Shown: one piece after another, positions 9,220 to 17,354 of the stretch
Layout: each line of letters opens with the position of its first letter
Numbering within the stretch: the first letter of the stretch is position 1
Origin: Gemmatimonadota bacterium
GTDB lineage: Bacteria > Gemmatimonadota > Gemmatimonadetes > Gemmatimonadales > Gemmatimonadaceae
Reading direction: 5' to 3'
NCBI GenBank assembly: GCA_016714015.1
Contig: JADJNZ010000002.1
Span: 144,750-208,749, forward strand
DNA length: 64,000 nt
Position numbers and translations under genes: made by a program
Notes under the pieces: model-generated
The model's database searches: none
Told to the model about the DNA's origin: nothing
The model's input: the letters and a program-made list of their open reading frames with translations, nothing else

Positions 9220-10461
9220 GTGCGCACCTCCGACGTCCTCGGCATCGCCTTCGCGCAGATCCGTGGCAACCCGCTGCGGAGCTTCTTCACGCTCCTCGGG
9301 ATCATCGTCTCGGTCGCGTTCCTCGTCGCGGTCGTGGCGATCATCCAGGGGATGAACGCGTACGTGAAGGAGAACATCGCCGACGCGATGGTCGGCGCGA
9401 ACACCTTCCAGGTCCGCCGCACCCCCATCCAGGTGGGGATGATCGACGACGAGCTCATGTCGCGCATCCGGCGGCGGCCGCGCATCTCGGAGGCGGATGC
9501 CGCGACCGTGAAGGCCGCCTTCCCCGACGCCGTCGCCGTCTCGCGCCAGTCCGGCTGGCCCACACCGATGACCGAGGTCCAGTGGCGCGGGCGCGCGGTC
9601 GGCTCGATCATGGTCTTCGGGATTACGCCGGACTACCAGGTCGTGCAGGACTATCGCGTCATGAAGGGCCGTGCGCTCTCCGACGTGGACGTCACGCAGC
9701 GGATGCCGGTGGTGGTGCTGGGGGCGGAAGTCGCGGAGAAGCTCTTCGAGTCGGTGGACCCGATCGGGCAGGAGGTGCGCGTCGCCGGCGAGCGCATGAC
9801 GGTGATCGGCGTCAACGAGACCAAGGGTCGCGTGCTCGGCCAGTCGTTCGACGCCTACGCGCTGCTCCCGATCACGCGCTTCGAGATGCGCTACGGGCGC
9901 CGTCTCACGACGACGGTCTCGGTGAAGGTGGCCGACAGCTCGGACGTCGCGACGATGATGGGGCGGGCCGAGGAGGCGATGCGCGTCGCGCACGGGCTGC
10001 GGCCGACGCAGGAGAACGACTTCTCGGTCGAGACCGCCGACGCGCTCGTGAACTTCTGGAAGCAGCTCACGGCGGTCCTCTTCGCGGTGATCCCCGCGGT
10101 CGTGGCGATCGGCGTCGTGGTGGGCGGCATCGTGATCATGAACATCATGCTCATGGCGGTGAACGAACGCACGCGCGAGATCGGCATCCGGAAGGCGGTC
10201 GGCGCGCGCGCGCGCGACATCGAGCGGCAGTTCCTCGCCGAGACGATCATGCTCTCGGCGCTCGGCGGCTTGATCGGCGTGCTCTCCGGGTGGGCGTTCG
10301 CCTTCTTGATCTCGGTGGTGTCGCCGTTGCCGGCGCGGATCAGCTGGTGGTCGGTGGGGCTGGCGCTCGCGCTGGGCGCCGGGATCGGCGTGATCTTCGG
10401 CGTCTACCCGGCGCGGCGCGCGGCGCGGCTGGACCCGATCACCGCCATGCGGTCGGAGTGA
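9220..10461 (+). CDS. MacB/FtsX-type ABC permease 5 (class A)
   Basis: 413-aa permease starting at GTG 9220. The N-terminus (AFAQIRGNPLRSFFTLLGIIVSV) follows the class A pattern but is more diverged than permeases 1 and 3, so this pair probably split off earlier. It has the usual TM1, MacB_PCD domain and three C-terminal TMs with ERTREIGIRKAVGA. Its stop is 4 nt from the next start. Confidence 0.91.
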   Translation: MRTSDVLGIAFAQIRGNPLRSFFTLLGIIVSVAFLVAVVAIIQGMNAYVKENIADAMVGANTFQVRRTPIQVGMIDDELMSRIRRRPRISEADAATVKAAFPDAVAVSRQSGWPTPMTEVQWRGRAVGSIMVFGITPDYQVVQDYRVMKGRALSDVDVTQRMPVVVLGAEVAEKLFESVDPIGQEVRVAGERMTVIGVNETKGRVLGQSFDAYALLPITRFEMRYGRRLTTTVSVKVADSSDVATMMGRAEEAMRVAHGLRPTQENDFSVETADALVNFWKQLTAVLFAVIPAVVAIGVVVGGIVIMNIMLMAVNERTREIGIRKAVGARARDIERQFLAETIMLSALGGLIGVLSGWAFAFLISVVSPLPARISWWSVGLALALGAGIGVIFGVYPARRAARLDPITAMRSE

Positions 10462-10465
10462 GCCG

Positions 10466-11719
10466 GTGAAGCTCCTCGGCGTCCTCGACCAGTACAAGGA
10501 GAACCTGCGCATCGCGATGGACACGCTGCGCGTCTCGAAGCTGCGCTCCGCGCTGACCATCCTCGGCGTGGTGATCGGCGTCGCGACAGTGATGACGATG
10601 GCCTCGCTGGTGGAGGGATTGCGGTCGCAGATCATCCGGACGGTGGAGATCGCGGGACCGACCACCTTCTACGTGCTCAAGGCGTACTCGAGCACGCCGG
10701 TGAACCCGCAGAACCCGCCGGCGTGGATCCGCATCCGGCCCGACCTGGCGACGGACGAGGCCGAACTCGTGCGCCGGCTCCCGGAGACGCAGTATGCGGC
10801 GCTCTGGGGCCAGACGCTGGCGCGCATCTCCTTCGAGGGGGAACGGACGCAGCCGACGTCCATCTTCGGCGCGGATGCGGGGTTCACCGTCGTGCAGGGG
10901 GGCGAGCTCAGCGAGGGCCGCTGGTTCACGCGCAACGAGGTGAGTTCGGGCGCGAGCGTGATCGTCGTGCAGGACGCCATCGCGCGACGCCTCTTCGGCC
11001 GCGTGAGCCCGCTCGACAAGACGGTGCTCGTCGGCGGCCGCCCCTTCCAGGTGGTGGGGCTCTACCAGCCGCCCGAGAACATCTTCGCGCCGCAGGGCTC
11101 GGAGACGGGGGCGATCATCCCCTACCGCGCGCTCGACGCGCAGTTCCAGTTCGACAAGACCAACGGCCTCTGGATCCCGGTGAAGCCGCGCCCGGGCGTC
11201 ACCGTCGCCGCGGCGCAGGAGGCGGTGACGATCGCGCTCCGCGAACATCGCAAGCTCCGCCCCTCGCAGCGCAACAGCTTCGACCTCGTGACGCAGGACC
11301 AGATCCTCGAGATCTTCAACCAGCTCACCGGGGTCTTCTTCGTGGTGATGATCGTGCTCGCGTCGGTGGCGCTCCTCGTGGGCGGCATCGGCGTGATGGC
11401 GATCATGATGGTGTCGGTGACCGACCGCACGCGCGAGATCGGGATCCGCAAGGCGCTCGGCGCGACGCGAGGGGACATCGCGGTGCAGTTCCTCATCGAG
11501 GCGGCCACGCTCACCGGGATCGGCGGCGTGATCGGCATCGTGATCGGCCTCGGCGCCGGCGAGCTGGTGACGACGCTGCTGGGGATCGATGCGTCGCCGC
11601 CGCTGGGACTCACGCTCATCGCGGTCGGCGTGAGCGTGGGGATCGGGATCGTGTTCGGCGTGATCCCGGCGCAGCGGGCGGCGCGGCTCGATCCGATCGA
11701 GGCGTTGCGCTACGAGTGA
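10466..11719 (+). CDS. MacB/FtsX-type ABC permease 6 (class B)
   Basis: 417-aa permease starting at GTG 10466. Class B N-terminus (LRSALTILGVVIGVATVMTM); it lacks the cysteine pair of permeases 2 and 4. The C-terminal FtsX domain carries DRTREIGIRKALGATRGD and the protein ends in LRYE. It is the last gene of the efflux operon; the next gene is convergent and begins 9 nt after its stop, so transcription must end within or just after this gene. Confidence 0.91.
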   Translation: MKLLGVLDQYKENLRIAMDTLRVSKLRSALTILGVVIGVATVMTMASLVEGLRSQIIRTVEIAGPTTFYVLKAYSSTPVNPQNPPAWIRIRPDLATDEAELVRRLPETQYAALWGQTLARISFEGERTQPTSIFGADAGFTVVQGGELSEGRWFTRNEVSSGASVIVVQDAIARRLFGRVSPLDKTVLVGGRPFQVVGLYQPPENIFAPQGSETGAIIPYRALDAQFQFDKTNGLWIPVKPRPGVTVAAAQEAVTIALREHRKLRPSQRNSFDLVTQDQILEIFNQLTGVFFVVMIVLASVALLVGGIGVMAIMMVSVTDRTREIGIRKALGATRGDIAVQFLIEAATLTGIGGVIGIVIGLGAGELVTTLLGIDASPPLGLTLIAVGVSVGIGIVFGVIPAQRAARLDPIEALRYE

Positions 11720-11728
11720 TGGCGTGCC

Positions 11729-12385
11729 TTACGGCACCGCCATGTACGGCACGCCCCGCGTTCCCGCGCGGCTCACCGCGACGATCATCGCCGGCGTGAC
11801 CACCACGCCCGGGAGCACATTGGCGACGAGCTCCGCATGCGTCGCGTTCGCGTTCCCCGTGGCGCCCGCGAGCTCACGCCCGAGCCGCATGAGCGAGCGG
11901 TTGCAGGCGAGGAACTGGACCCCACGCTTCGCGAGGGCCTCCACCGTGAACGGCGCGCCGGCGCGGAACGTGTTGGCCGTCGCCGCGTTCCCCTGCGCAT
12001 CCTTGACGCCGTACTTCGCGCCGAGCCCGTGCTTGGCCCACATCGCGTCGTTGAGGATGAACACCAGCGCACCGGAGTGCGTCCCGACCGCGCACCCCAC
12101 ACGACCGTCGGGGATCTGGTAGTCCTGATTCAGGACGTCGATGAAGTTCAGCGCGCGCCGGAGCCCGAGGCCGTCCGCCACGCTCCCGGCCTCGATGATG
12201 ATCTTGTGCTCGCGGTTCGCGATCATCTCGAGCCAGCGCTCATCGGGCCAGAAGGCCGGGGCGGGCTCCGCCGCCGGCTCTGGTGCCGACTCCGGCCGGA
12301 CCGCCGCGGCGAGCGTGGCGGGCGCACTGCCAACGGCGAGCAGTGCGGCGAGGCGGGACAGGAACGAGCGACGCGGCGTGGACAT
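11729..12385 (-). CDS. Tat-exported DsrE-like protein
   Basis: 218 aa. The N-terminus carries a twin-arginine signal (RRSFLSRLAALLAVGS) and an Ala/Pro/Glu-rich linker. The rest (residues ~55-218) has the DsrE/DsrF-like fold pattern seen in small sulfur-relay proteins: a first strand KIIIEAGS, a helix-strand LVFILND and a single CNRSL motif near residue 165 that could be the reactive cysteine. Export and location follow from the Tat signal; a sulfur-transfer or sulfur-binding role is inferred only from the family. It lies head-to-tail with the nitroreductase, 17 nt away, and the two are probably cotranscribed. Confidence 0.75.
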   Translation of the reverse strand: MSTPRRSFLSRLAALLAVGSAPATLAAAVRPESAPEPAAEPAPAFWPDERWLEMIANREHKIIIEAGSVADGLGLRRALNFIDVLNQDYQIPDGRVGCAVGTHSGALVFILNDAMWAKHGLGAKYGVKDAQGNAATANTFRAGAPFTVEALAKRGVQFLACNRSLMRLGRELAGATGNANATHAELVANVLPGVVVTPAMIVAVSRAGTRGVPYMAVP

Positions 12386-12402
12386 GTGATCCTCCTGGGA
12401 TC

Positions 12403-13071
12403 TCAGCGGAAGGTGGCGATGGCGTCGAGCGGCTTCTTGGCGATCACGGGCACCTGCGCGCCGTCGGCCGGATGGCCGACGACGAGCAGCAGGAACGGCT
12501 TCTCGGACGGCGGACGCTCGAGGATCCGCTGGAGGAATCCCATCGGGCTCGGCGTGTGCGTGAGGGTGGCGAGGCCGGCATGGTGCAGCGCGGCGATGAG
12601 GAAACCCGTCGCGATGCCGACCGACTCCGGCACGTAGTAGTTGGTGCGGCGCGCGCCATTCGGCAACTGGCGCCACTTCTCGGCGAAGATGGCGATGAGC
12701 CACGGCGCACGCTCGAGGAAGGGCTTGTCGGCGTCGGTGCCGAGCGGCGCGAGGTCCTCGATCCACTCCGGGGTGGCACGGGACGAATAGAACTCCCGTT
12801 CCTCCTCCTCGGCGGCGAGCCGGATGGCGCGCTTGAGCTCCGGGTCCTGCACGGCGACGAAGTGCCAGGGCTGGAGATTCGCGCCGTTCGGCGCGCCGCC
12901 GGCCGCGACGATGGCCTGCTCGATGATCGCGCGGTCGACGGGGCGGTCGGAGAAGTCGCGCACCGTCCTGCGCCGTCGGATCCCGGTGGTGAACTCCTGG
13001 ATGCGCACGAGTCGCTCGGCGTCGGGATACTCCGGGAGCGGGGCCAGCGGTTCGGTCGGGTGCGACGTCAT
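12403..13071 (-). CDS. Nitroreductase-family flavoprotein
   Basis: FMN-dependent oxidoreductase, 222 aa. The nitroreductase core is clear: RRRTVRDFSDRPVD (residues ~32-45) for FMN phosphate contact, GGAPNGANLQPWHFVAV (~58-74), and the C-terminal GFLQRILERPPSEKPFLLLVVGHP. The segment EEREFYSS..PEWIEDLAPLGTD resembles the lid of the iodotyrosine-deiodinase-like branch, so the substrate may be an aromatic or halogenated compound, but this cannot be fixed from sequence. Start ATG at 13071 chosen; an upstream extension is low complexity. Divergent from the helicase gene. Confidence 0.88.
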   Translation of the reverse strand: MTSHPTEPLAPLPEYPDAERLVRIQEFTTGIRRRRTVRDFSDRPVDRAIIEQAIVAAGGAPNGANLQPWHFVAVQDPELKRAIRLAAEEEEREFYSSRATPEWIEDLAPLGTDADKPFLERAPWLIAIFAEKWRQLPNGARRTNYYVPESVGIATGFLIAALHHAGLATLTHTPSPMGFLQRILERPPSEKPFLLLVVGHPADGAQVPVIAKKPLDAIATFR

Positions 13072-13138
13072 GGGAGCGATCCGGAGGGGGCGAACCCTGT
13101 GAGCGGAGCCTGCACGGGAGTAGCTTACACCCATCCCA

Positions 13139-14635
13139 ATGACATTCGACACCCTCGGCCTGGACCCCGCCCTCCTGCGCGCGGTCCGAGAACTCGGCTG
13201 GCCCAAGCCGACCGACATCCAACGCGACGCGATCCCGCCGGCCCGCGAGGGGAAGGACCTCCTCGCCTGCGCGATGACCGGCAGCGGCAAGACGGCGGCC
13301 TTCCTGCTCCCCGTGCTGCACCGGCTGCACGACGCCCCGACGCGCGCCACCCGCGCGCTGGTGCTCGCGCCCACGCGTGAGCTCGCCGCGCAGGTGCACG
13401 CCGACCTCACGGAGCTGGCGAAGCACACCCGCGTCCGCGGCGCGGCCATCTTCGGCGGGGTCGGGATGGGACCGCAGGAAGCGGCCTTCCGCGCGCAGAC
13501 GGACATCATCATCGCCACGCCGGGCCGCCTGCTCGACCACATGTCGCAGCCCGGCCGCTACGTGAACTTCAGCGCGCTCGAGGTGCTCATCCTCGACGAG
13601 GCCGACCGGATGCTCGACATGGGCTTCCTGCCGGACATCAAGCGCGTCCTCGCGCAGCTGCCGGCCAAGCGGCAGACGCTCTTCTTCAGCGCCACGATGC
13701 CGAAGCCGATCGTCGAGCTCTCGCGCGCGATGCTCAAGGACCCGGTGCGCATCAACGTCGAGCGCGTCTCGGTGCCGGCGAGCGGCATCGAGCAGGCGCT
13801 GTGGCCGGTGTCCGAAGCGCTCAAGGCCGACCTCTTCATCGCCCTGCTCCGCGCGAACGTCATCGGCAACGTCATCTGCTTCACGCGCACCAAGCACCGG
13901 GCCAACCGCCTCGCCGACGTCCTCACGCACGCCGGGATCCCGAACGCGAAGATCCACGGCAACCGCAGCCAGAACCAGCGGACCGAGGCGCTCGGCGACT
14001 TCAAGAGCGGCAAGGTGCGGGTGCTCGTCGCCACGGACATCGTGGCGCGCGGGATCGACGTGGAGGCGCTCGAACACGTGGTGAACTTCGACGTCCCGCA
14101 CATGCCCGAGGACTACATCCACCGGGTGGGGCGCACCGCGCGCGCCGAGGCGACGGGCGAGGCGTTCACGCTCGTCTCGCCGGACGAGGAAGGCGACCTG
14201 CGGCAGATCGAGAAGGCGATCGGGCGGAAGCTGCCGCGCCGGACCTTGCCGGACTTCAACTACAAGCATGTGCCGCAGGAGCGCCTGGAGATCCCGCTGG
14301 CCGAACGCATCGCGGCGATCAGGGCGCGGAAGGCCGAGGATCGCGCTCGGGCGAAGGCGAAGCTGGAGCGGCGCGAGGCGGCGACGCGGGGAGAATCGCC
14401 GCGGTCAGGTGGTGGCGGGAGCCGCGGGCCGAGTGCCGGTGGCAGCAGCCGCGGGCCGAGTGCCGGTGGCAGCAGCCGCGGGCCGAGCGCCGGTGGTGGG
14501 AGCCGCGGCCCAAGTGCCGCAGACCCTCGGGGAGGCAACGGCCCCGGAAACGGCCCCGGCGGCGGCCCGCGGCGGCGGCGAGGTGGAGGCGGCCGAGGGC
14601 GCGGCCCGGGTGGCAGCGGCGGCGGCCCGCGCTAA
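13139..14635 (+). CDS. DEAD-box RNA helicase
   Basis: ATP-dependent RNA helicase of the RhlE type, 498 aa. Motifs in order: Q motif (GWPKPTDIQRDAIP), I AMTGSGKT, Ia PTRELA, II DEAD (in LILDEADRMLDMGF), III SAT, then the second RecA domain with VARGIDVE and HRVGRTARA. After residue ~375 the protein ends in a basic RGG-like tail built from a 9-residue repeat (SRGPSAGGS) and a Gly/Arg run, a typical RNA-binding and condensate-forming extension. Likely roles are ribosome assembly or RNA decay under stress (family knowledge). No partner gene is adjacent. Confidence 0.95.
   Translation: MTFDTLGLDPALLRAVRELGWPKPTDIQRDAIPPAREGKDLLACAMTGSGKTAAFLLPVLHRLHDAPTRATRALVLAPTRELAAQVHADLTELAKHTRVRGAAIFGGVGMGPQEAAFRAQTDIIIATPGRLLDHMSQPGRYVNFSALEVLILDEADRMLDMGFLPDIKRVLAQLPAKRQTLFFSATMPKPIVELSRAMLKDPVRINVERVSVPASGIEQALWPVSEALKADLFIALLRANVIGNVICFTRTKHRANRLADVLTHAGIPNAKIHGNRSQNQRTEALGDFKSGKVRVLVATDIVARGIDVEALEHVVNFDVPHMPEDYIHRVGRTARAEATGEAFTLVSPDEEGDLRQIEKAIGRKLPRRTLPDFNYKHVPQERLEIPLAERIAAIRARKAEDRARAKAKLERREAATRGESPRSGGGGSRGPSAGGSSRGPSAGGSSRGPSAGGGSRGPSAADPRGGNGPGNGPGGGPRRRRGGGGRGRGPGGSGGGPR
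14420..14524 (+). repeat. 27-bp tandem repeat inside helicase gene
   Basis: About four in-frame copies of a 27-bp unit encode SRGPSAGGS-like nonapeptides in the helicase tail. The first three are nearly identical, which implies recent slippage expansion, so copy number may vary between strains. Confidence 0.9.
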
Positions 14636-14716
14636 CGAACCTCGGGTCTGCTTCGTAGGTAGGATAGGCGCGGCGACGGGTGTCGCCCGCTGAAGGACCA
14701 ACACTTCGGAGGCACG

Positions 14717-15127
14717 ATGCGCGGGATGCGGATGCTGGCAGCGGCGATGCTGGTGATGGTCGCCACGACGGCGCAGGCGCAGGGCGGCGGTCAGGGTGGC
14801 GGTGGCATGGGCCAGGGTGGCGGCATGGGTCAGGGTGGCGGCGCGGGCCGCATGAACGAGATGCTCTTCAAGGACATCACGCTCTCGCCCGAGCAGAAGA
14901 CCAAGGTCGACAGCATCCAGGCGGCGGCTCGCACGGCGACGCAGGCCATGATGCAGGCCGGCGGCATGCAGGACCCGGCCAATCGCGAGAAGATGATGGC
15001 GATGCGCACCAAGCAGAACACCGACATCCGCGCGGTCCTCACGGCCGAGCAGCAGGTGACGTTCGACAAGAACCTGGCGGCGATGCCGCAGGGTGGCGGC
15101 CGCCGGCCGCCGCCGATCAAGCAGTAG
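14717..15127 (+). CDS. Small secreted Gly/Met/Gln-rich protein, Spy-like
   Basis: 136 aa with a clean signal peptide (residues ~1-22, ending AQAQ). A Gly-Gln-Met low-complexity stretch follows (~23-45), then a helical region with LSPEQKTKVDSIQ and LTAEQQVTFDKN. That pair of segments is reminiscent of the repeated LTxxQ motifs of Spy/CpxP-family periplasmic chaperones and metal-resistance proteins. The family link is an inference from pattern and size. A ribosome-binding-like GGAGG lies just upstream. Followed by a strong terminator. Confidence 0.75.
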   Translation: MRGMRMLAAAMLVMVATTAQAQGGGQGGGGMGQGGGMGQGGGAGRMNEMLFKDITLSPEQKTKVDSIQAAARTATQAMMQAGGMQDPANREKMMAMRTKQNTDIRAVLTAEQQVTFDKNLAAMPQGGGRRPPPIKQ

Positions 15128-15145
15128 GGACCGGACGGGAACGAA

Positions 15146-15177
15146 GAAGGGGGCGCTCCGATCGGGGCGCCCCCTTC
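15146..15177. terminator. Bidirectional intrinsic terminator
   Basis: A perfect 11-bp stem (GAAGGGGGCGC / GCGCCCCCTTC) with a 10-nt loop lies between two convergent genes and probably serves both. The stem-flanking A/T residues are few, as usual at this GC content. Confidence 0.8.
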
Positions 15178-15178
15178 G

Positions 15179-15748
15179 TCATTTCCGCGGATCGATCCGC
15201 AGGATCGCGTAGCTCTTGAGATCGCGCGGCGACCCATCCCGCCAGACCACGGCGCGATGCACGCCCTCCGCCGCCATCCCGACATTCTCCATCACCCGAC
15301 CGCTCGCCGGATTCTCCAGGAAGTGGTGTGCCTCGACCCGATGCAGGTCGAGCACGTCGAAGGCGTACGCGACGACGCGCCGCGTGGCCTCGGTCGCATA
15401 CTTCTGCCCCCACTCGGGCCGCGCGATCCAGTAGCCCACCTCGGCGCGCTTGTGGACGCGCGTGAGCTGCAGCCCGATGGCACCGACGAGCGCGCCGTCC
15501 TGCGTGCGCGTGACCGCCCAGGTGACCCGTTTCCCCGCCTCCCACGCGGGCGCCTGCGCGGCGATGAACTCCTCCGCGGCGCCCTCCGGGTAGGGATGCG
15601 GCACCGTGAGCGTGTTGCGCGCCACCGCGGCGTCGGCGAGGTAGCGCCGCACGTCCGGGGCGTCCTCGAGCGTGAAAGGACGCAGGACGAGACGTTCCGT
15701 CCGCAGGACGTGCTGCGCGCCGGTGTATGGGGGGCCGGGATCGGTCAT
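15179..15748 (-). CDS. GNAT acetyltransferase (RimJ/RimL-like)
   Basis: N-acetyltransferase, 189 aa. RTERLVLRPFTLEDAPDVRRYL at residues ~15-36 is the standard RimJ/RimL opening. VGAIGLQL and EVGYWIARPEWGQKYATEA (~105-123) form strand 4 and the acetyl-CoA pyrophosphate loop, and HRVEAHHFLENPASGRVMENVGM is the C-terminal CoA region. Substrate unknown; candidates are protein N-termini or small amines. The start at 15748 (MTDPGPPYTG) fits the family better than an upstream in-frame extension. Confidence 0.9.
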   Translation of the reverse strand: MTDPGPPYTGAQHVLRTERLVLRPFTLEDAPDVRRYLADAAVARNTLTVPHPYPEGAAEEFIAAQAPAWEAGKRVTWAVTRTQDGALVGAIGLQLTRVHKRAEVGYWIARPEWGQKYATEATRRVVAYAFDVLDLHRVEAHHFLENPASGRVMENVGMAAEGVHRAVVWRDGSPRDLKSYAILRIDPRK

Positions 15749-15800
15749 GACCGGAATCTGGCGCGATGCGAGGGGTCGGCGACAGCCGTAGATTCCCGGG

Positions 15801-16523
15801 ATGACCGCGCCCGTGGACCTCCTCGCCATCGCCGCCCACCGCGACGATGTGGAACTGACCTGCGGCGGCGTGCTGGTGAAGCATGCCTGGAAGGGTCAGC
15901 GGACCGGCATCATCGACCTCACGCAGGGCGAGATGGGGACCCGCGGCTCCGCCGACTTGCGTGCTGCCGAAGCCGCCAAGGCGGCCGACGTGCTCGGCGT
16001 GGCGTACCGCGGCAACCTCCAGCTCCCCGATGCGGGGATCACCAACACGCCCGAGACGCGCCGGGCGCTCGCGATCATGATCCGCACGCTCCGCCCGAAG
16101 GTCGTGATCGCCCCCGCCCCGCGCGGACGGCACCCCGACCATCGCGTCGCCGCGCAACTCATCCGGGACGCGAGCTTCCTCGCCGGGCTCACCAAGCTCG
16201 ACCCGTCGACGCCGCCACACCGCCCGCTCAAGGTCCTCCACGCCATCAGCTACCGCGAGGACCACGTCAAGCCGACCTTCGTCGCCGACATCAGCGCCGA
16301 GTTCGAGACGAAGCTCGAGGCCATCCGGTGCTATGCCTCGCAGTTCGACGGCGCGACCTGGGCCGGCGAGGTCTATCCGAACGGTGAGCCGCTCGAGGAC
16401 ATCATCCGGCATCACGCGGCCCACTACGGCTCGCTCATCCGCTGCCGCTACGGCGAACCCTTCTTCACCACCGAGACGATGCGCGCGGATGACCTCCTCG
16501 CGCTCGAGGTATCGACCTTTTGA
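15801..16523 (+). CDS. bshB1: Bacillithiol biosynthesis deacetylase BshB1
   Basis: PIG-L/LmbE-type zinc deacetylase, 240 aa, expected to hydrolyse GlcNAc-malate in bacillithiol synthesis. Length and order match BshB1: LLAIAAHRDDVELTCGG at the N-terminus (metal ligands H13 and D16), DLTQGEMGTRG, then GRHPDH for the third ligand. One oddity: the family usually has AHPDD, and here Pro is replaced by Arg (R14); the metal ligands are intact. Its TGA overlaps the TTG start of the dioxygenase gene. bshA and bshC are not in the window. Confidence 0.88.
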   Translation: MTAPVDLLAIAAHRDDVELTCGGVLVKHAWKGQRTGIIDLTQGEMGTRGSADLRAAEAAKAADVLGVAYRGNLQLPDAGITNTPETRRALAIMIRTLRPKVVIAPAPRGRHPDHRVAAQLIRDASFLAGLTKLDPSTPPHRPLKVLHAISYREDHVKPTFVADISAEFETKLEAIRCYASQFDGATWAGEVYPNGEPLEDIIRHHAAHYGSLIRCRYGEPFFTTETMRADDLLALEVSTF

Positions 16524-17266
16524 ACGCGCCACGCGAGATCTCCTACCCGACGTACCTCGAGCTCGACACGCTGCTCGGGCTCCAGCAGCCCCAGTCCAAG
16601 CCCGAGCATCCCGATGAGCTGCTGTTCATCGTGGTGCACCAGGCGAGCGAGCTCTGGTTCAAGGTGCTGCTGCACGAGTTCGACCAGCTCATCGGCCACC
16701 TGACCGACGGCGACGCCGGCGCGGCCCTCACGACCATGCAGCGCATCAACACCCTCGTCGAGCTGGTGGCGCACGAGCTCTCGGCGCTCGACACGCTCCC
16801 GCCGCAGCGCTTCATGCAGTTCCGCGGCTACCTCGGCAGCTCGAGCGGCTCGCAGAGCGCGCAGTTCCGCGCGATCGAGGCCACGAGCGGCTTGCGCCAC
16901 GAGCATTTCATGGCCGCGCTCAAGGAGCATGGCGAGCTGCCGCCCGTCGTCGCGCGCGCGCTCGAACGCCCCACCCTGCAGGCGCTCTTCCTCTCGCTGC
17001 TCGAGCGACAGGGGGTCACGCTCGAGCAGGTCTACACGGAGCCGCAGCACGGATTCCTGCTCATGCTCGCCGAGTCGTTCCTCGCGTACGAGCAGGGGTT
17101 CGCGCGCTGGCGTTTCCTGCACGTGCAGCTCGTCGAGCGGATCATCGGCCCCGACACCGGCGGGACCGGGGGCACCCTCGGCGCGAAGTACCTGTCCAAG
17201 ACGGTGAGCCAGCGCTTCTTCCCCGAGCTGTGGGCCGTACGGGCGAAGCTGTACGGGCGTCGCTGA
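16520..17266 (+). CDS. kynA: Tryptophan 2,3-dioxygenase
   Basis: Heme enzyme converting L-tryptophan to N-formylkynurenine, the first step of the kynurenine pathway; 248 aa. Recognised by ISYPTYLELDTLLGLQ, FIVVHQASELWFK, MQFRGYLGSSSGSQSAQFR and the C-terminal substrate/heme region ERIIGPDTGGTGGTLGAKYL. Start is a TTG overlapping the bshB1 stop by 4 nt (TTGA), so translation is coupled. Other kynurenine-pathway genes are not visible nearby, so the pathway must be completed elsewhere. Confidence 0.93.
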   Translation: MNAPREISYPTYLELDTLLGLQQPQSKPEHPDELLFIVVHQASELWFKVLLHEFDQLIGHLTDGDAGAALTTMQRINTLVELVAHELSALDTLPPQRFMQFRGYLGSSSGSQSAQFRAIEATSGLRHEHFMAALKEHGELPPVVARALERPTLQALFLSLLERQGVTLEQVYTEPQHGFLLMLAESFLAYEQGFARWRFLHVQLVERIIGPDTGGTGGTLGAKYLSKTVSQRFFPELWAVRAKLYGRR

Positions 17267-17354
17267 CGCCCGGGAAGCGTTCCGCGCGACCGGCGCGTAG
17301 GAGTACGCAGGACCATACGACCTGATCACGGCCCGGGAGGGCCGAGGGGTTCCG

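Noticed and set aside
5308..10665. A 1785-codon open frame on the minus strand
   Set aside because: It lies opposite five permease genes, is dominated by Arg/His/Asp/Pro and has no domain. It is a GC-codon shadow.
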